A stretch of 64,000 nucleotides of DNA from Candidatus Methanophagales archaeon (GCA_030602585.1 JAUVZJ010000006.1:1-64000), one strand, 5' to 3'; shown: positions 10,287 to 19,864, counted from the stretch's first letter. A program made the numbers and translations. Notes: generated from the letters alone by a model not told the origin.

Positions 10287-11367
10287 CGAAGTATCGAACT
10301 AAGTTTTGGATGAAGAGCACCGGAACGGCATTTCCAATATACCGATCGGCCGAGGCAGTTTCGGTAGGGAAAACGAAGTGGTCAGGGAACGTCTGGAAGC
10401 GTGCAGCCTCTCTTGGAGTAATGCCTCTGTCCTGTTCAGGGTGTATGAATCGCCCGCTACTGGGACAAGTACAACGAGACGTTATAGTGGGCGATGGCTG
10501 GTTCCACCACATTCTACCGTAAACGTTCTCGGCTCCCCCATTTCTGAGTTTTCGGTGGCATCTAAGCCAAAGCCGTCGTGAAAGGTCTTTTCGGCTCCCG
10601 CCGTCCTTGGGAACGTTTTTAATTATTTCGAGTACTTTTTGAGTGTGCTTACGAGCTTTGTGATTTGGAATTACGGAATCCCGCTCACCCGGTTCGAGCG
10701 GTGGAAGATCAGCTATGGTCTCCCTCACGGTAACACACGGCAGCTTATCCCCCTCGTCAACGAATTTTGGATCGGAGTGTGTAGGTGGTGGCATTAATAG
10801 CTCTTCTTTACCGTTTGTGCCTTCCACGCTGAAAGCTATTACTCTCTTACGGTGTTGAGGAACTCCGTAGTCAGCAGCGTCGAGAATTTTGCAAACAGAC
10901 TCGTAGCCCATCTCGTGCATTCGTTTGAGGTATAGGTCCAGGTACCTACCACCTTCAAGCGTGGCGATACCAGGAACATTTTCGAATAGCACGACTTTAG
11001 GGCGAATCTCACGAACCCGCTTGAGGAACGCCACGATGAGGGCATCTTTATCGTCTCCCTTTGGCAGTCCTCGAGTCCGCCGAAGACTGCTGAAACTTTG
11101 GCAGGGAGGGCACCCCACGACAAAATCTACATCGTGTTTTTTCAGTCCGTAGTGTTTTAAGATCTCGCTACCTTTTACGTGCTTTAAGTCACCACAAATT
11201 GGTTTTAAGTCCAGATTCTCCGGGTAAATTTTACACGCGGTGGAGTCGATATCGACAGCACCTACGATCCGACAACCAGCGAGTTCAAGACCCAGAGATG
11301 CGCCTCCACATCCGCAAAAGAGGTCGATCACATTGTAACACGGCGATATTATTTTCGACATTTGCAC
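10261..11367 (-). CDS. DNA (cytosine-5)-methyltransferase
   Basis: 'VIDLFCGCGGASLGLELAG', 'GCPPCQSFSSLRR', 'VLFENVPGI', 'PQHRKRVIAF', 'QTFPDHFVF...IGNAVPV' - complete set of m5C MTase motifs. Confidence 0.95.
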   Translation of the reverse strand: MQMSKIISPCYNVIDLFCGCGGASLGLELAGCRIVGAVDIDSTACKIYPENLDLKPICGDLKHVKGSEILKHYGLKKHDVDFVVGCPPCQSFSSLRRTRGLPKGDDKDALIVAFLKRVREIRPKVVLFENVPGIATLEGGRYLDLYLKRMHEMGYESVCKILDAADYGVPQHRKRVIAFSVEGTNGKEELLMPPPTHSDPKFVDEGDKLPCVTVRETIADLPPLEPGERDSVIPNHKARKHTQKVLEIIKNVPKDGGSRKDLSRRLWLRCHRKLRNGGAENVYGRMWWNQPSPTITSRCTCPSSGRFIHPEQDRGITPREAARFQTFPDHFVFPTETASADRYIGNAVPVLFIQNLVRYFVEEYGHLS

Positions 11368-11463
11368 TATATTACATTTCCCTTCTTTTATTTTCTTTTA
11401 TTTGTTTTTATATTCATCCCTGTTCTAAAAAATAAATGTTAATTGAGTGGATAAGGATGCAAA

Positions 11464-14400
11464 ATGACCGAAGGACTCCCCGACATCATTGACAACTCAG
11501 AAGGCAAAAAACTTGGAGCGGTGCTGAACCAACTGCTGGAGCAAGGCGAGCCAGTAGTCCGCATCGTAACCGCATATTTCAACCACGAAGGTTTTGCCGT
11601 TTTAAAAAACGGGCTTGAAAACGCAAAAGAGTTCAAGTTACTACTTGGAAAGGAGCAAGAACGTGAATTTGTCATTGGCAATAGATTGTGGGACGAGATA
11701 GAAATAGCAATGAATAAGAAGGAAACGCCTCCACTATTGAATGAAATCGTGGATTTTATAAATCAGGAGAAAGTTGAGGTCAGAGCGCTAAAGTTCAAAA
11801 ATAAATTTTTGCACGGAAAAGCATATATCATTGACGGTATTCCGGTGATGGGTGGCGTTGGAATCGTTGGTTCCTCAAATCTCACCTACGCAGGTCTTAC
11901 CGCAAATTACGAACTGAATGCGGTTTTGAAACAAGAATCCGCAGTGAAGGAATTAATAATATGGTTTGATGGCTTCTGGAACGAAGCCGAAGATTATAAA
12001 GATGAACTTCTCGACATCTTCACGGCTTTTACTTCCAAATACACACCATACGAAGTTTACGTCAAAATTCTATACGAATATTTCAGAGACCGGTTCGAAC
12101 TGGAAATAAGTCCAAAGGAGGAGACGCCAAGCCCGATTATTCTCGCGGATTTCCAGCACGATGGCTATCAGAATGCGAAGGATATACTCGAAAAATACGG
12201 TGGCGTAATACTTGCCGATTCTGTTGGGCTCGGCAAGACTTACTTAGCTCTTAAACTCCTCGACGATTATGCCTACAAACTACGGCAAAAAGCGCTTCTT
12301 ATTTGTCCCGCACAACTTAAAGAAGTCCTATGGGAGCCCGAACTCAGGCGTGCAAGCATACGTGCAGACATCGAGAACATGGAGTTCGTGGGCAGAGATT
12401 CGTTCAGCGGTGAGATTGAGAATTATGCAGACTATGACCTCATCGTAATAGACGAATCACATAATTTCAGAAACGCAAAAACAAACAGGTGGGAGAATAT
12501 TTTTCAACTTCTCACCACTGGAAAACCCAAGAAATTGATTCTTCTAACTGCAACTCCTGTTAACAATTCCGTATTTGACCTTTACAACCAGCTCAGACTC
12601 ATCGTAAAGGATAACGATGATTTTTTTGCAGGGAGTGGAATAAGAAATCTTAAAGGATATTTTCAAAAAGCCGAAGCGGATAAGGAAAATCTTTACGATA
12701 TTCTTGAGGAAATTGCGGTAAGACGAAGCCGATACTTCATAAAAAAGAATTATCCTGATGCAGAAATAGATGGAAAAGCCGTCCAATTTCCAGAAAGAGA
12801 ACTCCATACCGTCAGATATAGCCTTGAGAAAAGTTATAAAGGGCTATACAGAGAGGTTGCCAGCACAATTGAAAACCTCTACCTTGCACCGTACAATCCA
12901 GAAGCTTACAGAAAAGGGATGGTAAGTCCTGAGTTTGAGGGACTTAAAGATAGGCTGCGGAAAGAAGGTTTGAGCGAAAAAGACGCACACAATTATATGA
13001 TGAAACTCGGTAGGGGCACAGCACTCGTTCAGATTATGAAAACCCTGTATCTAAAACGACTTGAAAGCAGTATTGAAGCCTTAAAAATAAGCCTTGTAAG
13101 GCAAAGAGATTTTCAGAAAAAATTCTCGCAGCTTTTGGAGAAAAATAAACTTCTGGATTCTTCTACATATCGCAAATTCTTTACGTGGAATGGGGTGGAT
13201 GACCAAGAGAACGAGGTTGATGTAGAAAAGGCGATTTCACAACTCCCTGAAGCTGACCCGAATCTTTACGACTTAGACACGTTCAAGAAATTCGTGAGTA
13301 AAGATGTAAAAGTGCTGGATGGCATAATCAAGAAACTCGAAAAGATAAAGGTTCAGGAGGATGACAAATTAAAAGAGTTAAAGAAACTTCTTGTTGGTGA
13401 GTTAAAGGGCAATAAAGTTGTCGTTTTTACTTATTTTAAGGATACAGCTCGCTATCTTTACCACCAATTAGGAGGAAGACTTGAAGATGGCAAGCGTTTG
13501 CCAGAAGGTGAAAGTTTCCTCAGAGAACTTGGTCATGAGCGCATCAGTATCGTAGATAGTATTGTTGACCCAAGAGAGAGAAAAGACCGAATCATTCGGT
13601 TCGCACCAGAGGCAAACGCGACAAATGAAGAGATAAAGGATTCTATAAAGGGAACAGCCCGTGAAATTGACCTTCTGATTAGCACTGACGTTTTGAGTGA
13701 GGGACAGAATCTACAGGATTCTGACACGGTGATTAACTACGATCTACACTGGAATCCTGTGAGAATGATTCAACGTGCAGGTAGAATTGATAGAATAGGG
13801 TCGCCATACAATAGGGTATTCAGCTACAATTTCAATCCCGAAGATGCGCTTGAAGATATTCTTCACTTAGTAGAACGCATTTACAATAAATTAGAAGGTA
13901 TAAATCGAAGCGTTGGACTGGATTCTTCGGTTATGGGTGAGAGACCCAATCCACAAGATTTCAATGCCATACGGATGATTGCACAAGAAGATAAGAGTAT
14001 TTGGGACGAACTTGAGCAATTATCAGAGATAGATGTCGGTGAATTTTTAAAACAGGAACTTATTGACTTCATAAGACGTATTGGAGAGGAAAAACTGAGA
14101 CGCATTCCGCTTGGGATTGGCAGTGGTATACGAAGCGAAGGGCGGAAAGGGCTTTTTGCAGCGATAAAAGACGAGAAAAATAACCGCCATTTCTGGCTAT
14201 TCTACGATATAGGGAAGAGCACCATTTTAGACAGGAAACTTGAGGTCATCAAGCTTATTCGATGCCGAGAGAATGAGAAGCGTGTCGAACCCGACTTTGA
14301 TGTGTATGCAATTCTGGAAAAACTGAAAAAACATATTGTTAACCAAACGAGGGTAGTGAAGCATAGACTTTCTGTTTTACCACATCCGCAAAACCATGTC

Positions 14401-14661
14401 ATGAATTGGCTACAAGCATTGCCTCCTTCAGAGGATCGAAAACTGCTTATTGACTATTTTTCAAAGCCTCTGAGTGGATTGCAGATTAGGGAGCTAAGAC
14501 GGTTGTGGCGAGAGAATAGGCAGAATAGTGAAGAAAACCTTCCCGCTATTTTACATCAGTTTGCTGAGACACATCCGCACATCATCGAAGTTCAGCCCTC
14601 TTCTATTTCTGAAATCTCTGAGGAAGACCTTCAACTTGTCGGGTGGATTGCACGGGTATAG
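11464..14661 (+). CDS. SNF2-family helicase with N-terminal phospholipase D-like nuclease domain
   Basis: PLD HxK-like 'LHGKAYIIDG...GIVGSSNLTYAGLTANYELN'; helicase 'ILADSVGLGKTYLALKLL', 'DESHNFRN', 'LTATPVNNS', 'STDVLSEGQNLQDSDTVINYDLHWNPVRMIQRAGRIDRIG'. Confidence 0.92.
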   Translation: MTEGLPDIIDNSEGKKLGAVLNQLLEQGEPVVRIVTAYFNHEGFAVLKNGLENAKEFKLLLGKEQEREFVIGNRLWDEIEIAMNKKETPPLLNEIVDFINQEKVEVRALKFKNKFLHGKAYIIDGIPVMGGVGIVGSSNLTYAGLTANYELNAVLKQESAVKELIIWFDGFWNEAEDYKDELLDIFTAFTSKYTPYEVYVKILYEYFRDRFELEISPKEETPSPIILADFQHDGYQNAKDILEKYGGVILADSVGLGKTYLALKLLDDYAYKLRQKALLICPAQLKEVLWEPELRRASIRADIENMEFVGRDSFSGEIENYADYDLIVIDESHNFRNAKTNRWENIFQLLTTGKPKKLILLTATPVNNSVFDLYNQLRLIVKDNDDFFAGSGIRNLKGYFQKAEADKENLYDILEEIAVRRSRYFIKKNYPDAEIDGKAVQFPERELHTVRYSLEKSYKGLYREVASTIENLYLAPYNPEAYRKGMVSPEFEGLKDRLRKEGLSEKDAHNYMMKLGRGTALVQIMKTLYLKRLESSIEALKISLVRQRDFQKKFSQLLEKNKLLDSSTYRKFFTWNGVDDQENEVDVEKAISQLPEADPNLYDLDTFKKFVSKDVKVLDGIIKKLEKIKVQEDDKLKELKKLLVGELKGNKVVVFTYFKDTARYLYHQLGGRLEDGKRLPEGESFLRELGHERISIVDSIVDPRERKDRIIRFAPEANATNEEIKDSIKGTAREIDLLISTDVLSEGQNLQDSDTVINYDLHWNPVRMIQRAGRIDRIGSPYNRVFSYNFNPEDALEDILHLVERIYNKLEGINRSVGLDSSVMGERPNPQDFNAIRMIAQEDKSIWDELEQLSEIDVGEFLKQELIDFIRRIGEEKLRRIPLGIGSGIRSEGRKGLFAAIKDEKNNRHFWLFYDIGKSTILDRKLEVIKLIRCRENEKRVEPDFDVYAILEKLKKHIVNQTRVVKHRLSVLPHPQNHVMNWLQALPPSEDRKLLIDYFSKPLSGLQIRELRRLWRENRQNSEENLPAILHQFAETHPHIIEVQPSSISEISEEDLQLVGWIARV

Positions 14662-14746
14662 AAAAACAATAGCTAAAGAAGAAATATCAAATGGATTTTT
14701 AAACGCAGATATTTGCGGTGTTTCGCATCTCATGTGGGGGAAATTT

Positions 14747-16048
14747 ATGAGGGAGAGCAAGATGAAAGAAGAGCCGATAATGAAGGGATTTGGGGTTCAG
14801 AGGAAAAGAAAAGGCAGGGAAAAGCTGATTGTATATACAGATGGAGCAAGCAGAGGAAACCCCGGACCTGCTGGCTTCGGTATTGTGATATGCGATGAGT
14901 CGGGAAAAATAGTAAAAAAATATGGAGAATTTATTGGCAACGCAACGAACAACATTGCAGAATACCGGGCATTGATAAAAGCATTAGAACTGGCGAGCAG
15001 TTTTCCAGTAAGCGAAATAAAATGCTTTTCGGACAGCGAGTTAATGGTTAGGCAACTTAATGGTGAATACAGGGTGAAAAACGAAAAATTAGGTGAGTTA
15101 TTTCTTCAGGTAAGAGAAAAAGAGAAGCGATTTGAAAAGATAAATTATTTTCACATGCCGAGAGAGGAAGACCTTATAAAAAGGGCGGATAAATTAGCTA
15201 ATCTCGCAATAGATGGGAAAATGTCTGAGGAGAGCGAATTAGAGAAAAGAAAGGAAAAAGAAATAGCGAAAGTGAAAGGCGATGAAGATGCTATGGATTA
15301 TTATAAAAGGGGCAAGGATTTATTTTTAGCTTACAAGCACGACCTATCGCCTGAGCGTGTGAAGGAAATCGAGTCACTGCTTAGGAAAGCAATAGAACTA
15401 AATCCCAAGCTGTGGGCTCCTCATTACTTCTTAGGCGAGTTATTCTATTTGAAGAAGCGATTTCCTGATGCAAAAGCGGAATTTGAGAAAGCTCTTGATA
15501 AAAAACCGGATAGTGTGCCTGCCAAGTATTATTTGACTCAAATTAGCAGAATTGAATCTGGTATTTCATTTCCAAGAGATTTAGATGAAGTTAAAAAAAT
15601 GGCAAATAACCCGGTGTTGCTAAATCACGCATTGATAGAATGGTTTGAAAATACCCTTAGAGAACTGATTCAGGGAGTATTAAGGGATGCGTACGGAGAA
15701 GAATGGTGGTGGGAAGGAGTTCCAAGCGATGTGAGGAAGAAATATGGAGAAAGAGTTCAAGAAACTCGGTTAAAAGAGGAAAGGGGACTGCCCGAATTGT
15801 ATTTTATTGACTTTTATGATTATGGAAAGATTATCGAGGCTAAGACTAATAAAGGGGTCTTCAGTTCTTATATGGAAAATCCGAAAGAGTGGAAGAAGAG
15901 ATTAGACGATTTGGAACCAATCCGAAATGCAATAATGCATTGCAGAGGGCAATATCTTTCTGAGGAAACAATGTCAAGACTGAAGGAAAGCTGCATTGAA
16001 CTACAAAAATTAATTGAGAAAGTGAGGAAAGGTGCTTTTCAGAAATGA
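14747..16048 (+). CDS. RNase HI-like domain + TPR + C-terminal HEPN-like (Swt1-type) domain fusion protein
   Basis: 'LIVYTDGASRGNPGPAGFGIV...TNNIAEYRALIKAL...FSDSELMVRQLNGEY...RADKLANLA' (RNase HI); TPR-like 'NPKLWAPHYFLGELFYLKKRFPDAKAEFEKALDKKPDSVPAKYYLTQI'; C-terminal 'IRNAIMHCRG' (Rx4H). Start revised from 14528 because the longer ORF overlaps the helicase. Confidence 0.75.
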   Translation: MRESKMKEEPIMKGFGVQRKRKGREKLIVYTDGASRGNPGPAGFGIVICDESGKIVKKYGEFIGNATNNIAEYRALIKALELASSFPVSEIKCFSDSELMVRQLNGEYRVKNEKLGELFLQVREKEKRFEKINYFHMPREEDLIKRADKLANLAIDGKMSEESELEKRKEKEIAKVKGDEDAMDYYKRGKDLFLAYKHDLSPERVKEIESLLRKAIELNPKLWAPHYFLGELFYLKKRFPDAKAEFEKALDKKPDSVPAKYYLTQISRIESGISFPRDLDEVKKMANNPVLLNHALIEWFENTLRELIQGVLRDAYGEEWWWEGVPSDVRKKYGERVQETRLKEERGLPELYFIDFYDYGKIIEAKTNKGVFSSYMENPKEWKKRLDDLEPIRNAIMHCRGQYLSEETMSRLKESCIELQKLIEKVRKGAFQK

Positions 16049-16137
16049 TATGGAAAGAGGATAACATCCACCCCTCTATGTTTCCGGATAATAACATATC
16101 TTTATCTTTTGATTTTAACTTTAATTATATAGTAGAA

Positions 16138-16290
16138 ATGGAAGAAAGAAGAAAGAAAGTGGGGAAAATAGTTTCTGCCGATGTATCAAAGCCAAAAGGG
16201 AAAGTGGGGAAAATAGTTTCTGCCGAAATCTTGCGACGGAGTGAAGAGGAAAATGGTGGTAAGAGTAAAGGTCAGATTGAAAGCGCTTAA
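16138..16290 (+). CDS. Small charged protein with an internal KVGKIVSA duplication
   Basis: ORF with ATG at 16138; 26-nt direct repeat at 45-bp period encodes KVGKIVSA(D/E) twice; overlaps next ORF. Confidence 0.35.
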   Translation: MEERRKKVGKIVSADVSKPKGKVGKIVSAEILRRSEEENGGKSKGQIESA

Positions 16291-16681
16291 AGGGGAAAAA
16301 GGAAAAACAATAGAGGATATAGCATTACTCAATGCTGGATATGAGTCGAAAAATCCGGAGATGGTGATACCAGTAAATATCGCAGAGAAACTCGGTCTAT
16401 GGCCAAAACTGCCAGAAGGAACAGAAGTGGAGGATTATGAAGTTGCAGGTGGGACAAAAATAAGGATTCACTACATTGAAGATTGTTTGGAAACGCAGGT
16501 AATTACAGAAGATAAGGATTCCGAACCCGTTGAAGTACCTGCGGTGATACTGGAAGGTGAAAAGGAGATTCTGGCAAGCGATAAGTGGATAAGTGCGCAA
16601 AAAATCGTTTTGGAGGATGTGGGCAAAGGGATTTGGAGATTTAGGGGAGAAGAAAAGAGGAGGAGTGAAAAATCCACCTGA
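16241..16681 (+). CDS. Conserved-looking hypothetical protein, possibly degenerate retropepsin-like fold
   Basis: 'ALLNAGYESKNPEMVIPVNIAEKLGLWP' resembles archaeal clan AA aspartic protease-like domains but lacks DTGA; weak call. Confidence 0.4.
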   Translation: MKRKMVVRVKVRLKALKGEKGKTIEDIALLNAGYESKNPEMVIPVNIAEKLGLWPKLPEGTEVEDYEVAGGTKIRIHYIEDCLETQVITEDKDSEPVEVPAVILEGEKEILASDKWISAQKIVLEDVGKGIWRFRGEEKRRSEKST

Positions 16682-16762
16682 AAAAGTCTCAAAATTCTTC
16701 ACGATTAGAATGGAGGAAAGCATTTCTTTGCATAACCTCTGACATACTTTTATATTAGAAAA

Positions 16763-18289
16763 ATGCACTGGTCTTTAGCAATCGCAAAGGAGATAGTAGA
16801 GCGAAGGAAAGAGAAAAAGCATGTTCTTGCTACCGGTATTACACCCTCTGGCGATATTCACGTGGGAAACCTGCGAGAGATAATAATAGGAGAGGCAGTG
16901 CATTCTGCTCTTGTGGACATGGGCGTGGATGCGAGACTCATCTACGTCGCAGACACTTTCGACCCGCTCAGGAGAAGATACTCGTTCCTTCCTGGAGAAT
17001 ACGAAGCGCATGTAGGAAAGCCATTATCAGCGATACCAGACCCTGAGGGATGCCATTCGTCATACGCAGACCATTTTCTACAGCCGTTCCTTGATTCTTT
17101 AGACGTTTTGGGCATAAAAATAGAGATTTTCAAAGCCGATGAGATGTATAAGTCGGGTATGTACGTGGACGTGATAAAGGAAGCGATTTCGAGAAGAGAA
17201 GATTTGTCGCGGATAATAGAGGAAGTCTCCGGTAGGCAACTGCCGGAAGAATGGATGGCTTTTAATCCGCTTTGTGACGCCTGTGGCAGAATCACAACCG
17301 CAATTGTAAAGCGATACGATACAGAAAAGGAGGAAGTGTATTACGAGTGCGAATGTGGAAACAATGGTGCTGCTTCGTTTAAAGCTGGCGGTAAATTAGC
17401 ATGGCGAGTGGACTGGGCAGCGAGATGGAAAATCCTTGGCGTTACAATTGAGCCTTTTGGCAAAGACCATGCCGCTCCCGGCGGCTCTTTTGACACGGGA
17501 AAAAGAATCTCCTTGGAAATCTACGATTACGAAGCACCGTATCCTATCCCTTTTGAGCACATCCTCCTAAAGACGAAGGCGGTAGAAGGAACGAAGGCGA
17601 AAGTAACGGCTATGTCATCATCCAGGGGAACGAACGTTCCGGTGCACGCGATATTAGAAGCAGTGCCACCCGAAATTTTAAAGCACGTCATTTCGAGAGT
17701 GCGACCGGATAAGCACATAGAATTTAACCCTTCATTACCGCTACTCAACCTGATAGATGAATACGAGCGTGAAATAGGCGAAATAGGACGCGGTGTTGCG
17801 GGAAAAATTCCTTTCCGGCATTTCATCACCCTTGTGCAAATTGCACGAGGTGATTTCTCTGAACTCCTGAACGTCATCGAGAGAAGTGGGTATGAGGTTC
17901 GTGAAGAAAACGAAGAAGAAATAAAGGGGATAGGTGAAAAAGCACGGTATGTGGAAAATTGGCTGCGTGGATATGCACCTCCAGGCTTGAAGTTCGAATT
18001 GCAACCGGCGTTACCGGCAGAGGAACTAAAAAGCTTGTCCGAGGCACAAAAAAAGGCATTGAAGCTAATGGCACAGGAAATAAAGGAAGGTAAGACCCTG
18101 AGTGCTGACGATTGGCATGATAAAATATATGAAGTAGCCTCCGGTACAAACATAGAAGCGAAAGAGATTTTTAGGGCAATTTATGTGGTTCTGTTGAAAA
18201 AGTCTTCGGGACCTCGTGCAGGCTGGCTTCTCGCATCTCTGGATACTGAATTCATAAGGGAAAGGTTTGAGGCGGCGGCACGGATATGA
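16763..18289 (+). CDS. lysS: Lysyl-tRNA synthetase, class I (archaeal type)
   Basis: 'TPSGDIHVGNLREIIIGEAVHSAL' class I signature, 'AMSSSRGTNVPVHAILEAVPPEILKHVISRVRPDKHIEFNP'. Confidence 0.95.
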   Translation: MHWSLAIAKEIVERRKEKKHVLATGITPSGDIHVGNLREIIIGEAVHSALVDMGVDARLIYVADTFDPLRRRYSFLPGEYEAHVGKPLSAIPDPEGCHSSYADHFLQPFLDSLDVLGIKIEIFKADEMYKSGMYVDVIKEAISRREDLSRIIEEVSGRQLPEEWMAFNPLCDACGRITTAIVKRYDTEKEEVYYECECGNNGAASFKAGGKLAWRVDWAARWKILGVTIEPFGKDHAAPGGSFDTGKRISLEIYDYEAPYPIPFEHILLKTKAVEGTKAKVTAMSSSRGTNVPVHAILEAVPPEILKHVISRVRPDKHIEFNPSLPLLNLIDEYEREIGEIGRGVAGKIPFRHFITLVQIARGDFSELLNVIERSGYEVREENEEEIKGIGEKARYVENWLRGYAPPGLKFELQPALPAEELKSLSEAQKKALKLMAQEIKEGKTLSADDWHDKIYEVASGTNIEAKEIFRAIYVVLLKKSSGPRAGWLLASLDTEFIRERFEAAARI

Positions 18290-18291
18290 GA

Positions 18292-18474
18292 CTAAAATAT
18301 CCTTCTTAATGCTGTAAACCAGTAGTGCACATAACCACTGATGAAATCACCTATTTCCATCGCTGAGAAATCTTCTGGAATGGACGCACTTCCGGAAAGA
18401 ATGGGTAGCAGCAGGAACAGCGCAATCACCACCAGCACTATTATCGCTACTATTTTCATTTTTTCCTTCCGCAC
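18292..18474 (-). CDS. Small single-TM protein
   Basis: 60-aa ORF with hydrophobic 'IVAIIVLVVIALFLLLPIL'. Confidence 0.45.
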   Translation of the reverse strand: MRKEKMKIVAIIVLVVIALFLLLPILSGSASIPEDFSAMEIGDFISGYVHYWFTALRRIF

Positions 18475-18532
18475 CTCTTATTCTTATTCTTTATTCTCTT
18501 ATTATAAAAATGTATCGCAAGCAACCCCGAAT

Positions 18533-19192
18533 TTAACGGTTGTTACTGCCATTGCTATTGCCCGTTTTAACAAATAAAAGAGGGAAGATTATGTCGCTCA
18601 GGCAGCAAGGAAACCAAACTGAAATGAATAATATTACGAATACAAAAGGCAGAAATAAAGCCCAATTTGCAGTGCCACCAAAAGCCATGAGGTAAAATAA
18701 CGACGCCCACGTGCTCAACAAAACATGCCCGGCATGTGGAAACTCGGTTGTGGGTTTCCAATAAGCGATTAAAATACCGAGAACCGCAAGTGGATTCACA
18801 AGCCACCATTCCTCGATAAACCCCAGGTGCAATTCCATCTCCGCTCCTAAAAGAATACCACCGAAATAGGGAAATAATATATCGCTTATCGTTGCTATGC
18901 CAACAGCGCCGATGTAGCCAATTAAAAATACCGACACGCCTTTTCCCCGGTGTAATCTATACATGCCCGTGGTCACGATCGCACTCAAGACGACATGAAT
19001 CGGATGGAGGGTACAGAAAATCCTTTCAGAAATATTTGGAGAGAGGTGGACTGTCAGAAGCATGATAACTATTCCTGTAACGGCGCCAAAAAAGGTGAAA
19101 GGGGCATGGCTCAGTAACTCTTTGGTAATTAGCTTCGTTCTTTCTCGCGCCCTCATCCTGAAAACATTTACGTATTCGTTAATATGCTTCAT
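18533..19192 (-). CDS. Polytopic membrane protein of unknown function, divergent from the NikR-like regulator
   Basis: Several hydrophobic segments with conserved-looking His/Glu in loops; divergently oriented to 19293. Confidence 0.6.
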   Translation of the reverse strand: MKHINEYVNVFRMRARERTKLITKELLSHAPFTFFGAVTGIVIMLLTVHLSPNISERIFCTLHPIHVVLSAIVTTGMYRLHRGKGVSVFLIGYIGAVGIATISDILFPYFGGILLGAEMELHLGFIEEWWLVNPLAVLGILIAYWKPTTEFPHAGHVLLSTWASLFYLMAFGGTANWALFLPFVFVILFISVWFPCCLSDIIFPLLFVKTGNSNGSNNR

Positions 19193-19205
19193 CCCTATTT
19201 TTCTG

Positions 19206-19279
19206 ATAATATTAATAACATTTAAATAATTTATTATTAATATTTATGGAAGTATTTATAAATATGTTATTAATATTAT
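19206..19279. promoter_or_regulatory. Perfect 16-bp inverted repeat upstream of the NikR-like gene (candidate operator)
   Basis: ATAATATTAATAACAT (19206-19221) and its exact reverse complement ATGTTATTAATATTAT (19264-19279) in the divergent intergenic region. Confidence 0.5.
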
Positions 19280-19292
19280 TTTGGAGAAGGAG

Positions 19293-19676
19293 ATGACAAT
19301 AATCAGCATCTCGCTAACGGGAGAGATATTGGAGGAGATAGACAGGCTACAAAAGGAACTCGGCTTCTCTGGAAGGTCCGAAGTGATAAGAGCCGGAGCA
19401 CGAATGCTCCTCGCGGATAACAAAGAGAAAGAAAAACTGGAAGGCAGGCTGAACTCTGTGCTTTTGCTCATTCATGCACAAAAGATGGAGGATACCGTAA
19501 CAGAGATAAAACATGAATTCGAGGACATCATAAGCACACAGATTCATAACCACTTGCGAGAGGATAAATGTATCGAAGTGTTCATTTTAGATGGTGACGC
19601 TGCTCGAATAAAGCAATTGGTTAGATTGTTCCAGACAAGCGGGAAAATGGATTACGTTAAGTTGATAATTGCGTAA
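19293..19676 (+). CDS. nikR: NikR-like ribbon-helix-helix regulator
   Basis: RHH N-terminus 'MTIISISLTGEILEEIDRLQKELGFSGRSEVIRAGARML' and ACT-like metal region 'HNHLREDKCIEVFILDGDAARI'; ATG 19293 with GGAGAAGGAG just upstream. Confidence 0.8.
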   Translation: MTIISISLTGEILEEIDRLQKELGFSGRSEVIRAGARMLLADNKEKEKLEGRLNSVLLLIHAQKMEDTVTEIKHEFEDIISTQIHNHLREDKCIEVFILDGDAARIKQLVRLFQTSGKMDYVKLIIA

Positions 19677-19864
19677 GCTATTTTCTTCTTGCTCCTTTCT
19701 GAAACTTTGCCGAGAAACCTTTCTTTAGAAAAGAAAGCTTTACCAAAGAAACAAGGGAAATGCTGTGGAAAAAATATGGAATGTAAAAGGAGGGTATGCA
19801 ATCTCTACTCTTCTTGCTTCTTTCTGAAAGTTTACCGGGATAAAATCTTTATTTTTCTATTTTA

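Noticed and set aside
10306-10581. 91-aa + strand ORF antisense to the m5C MTase
   Set aside because: Antisense to a clear family member, no recognisable domain.
3740-16048. Full DISARM or BREX system
   Set aside because: MTase and SNF2/PLD parts are present but no drmA/drmB (DUF1998), brxC/pglY or pglZ-like genes were seen, so a named system call is not supported.
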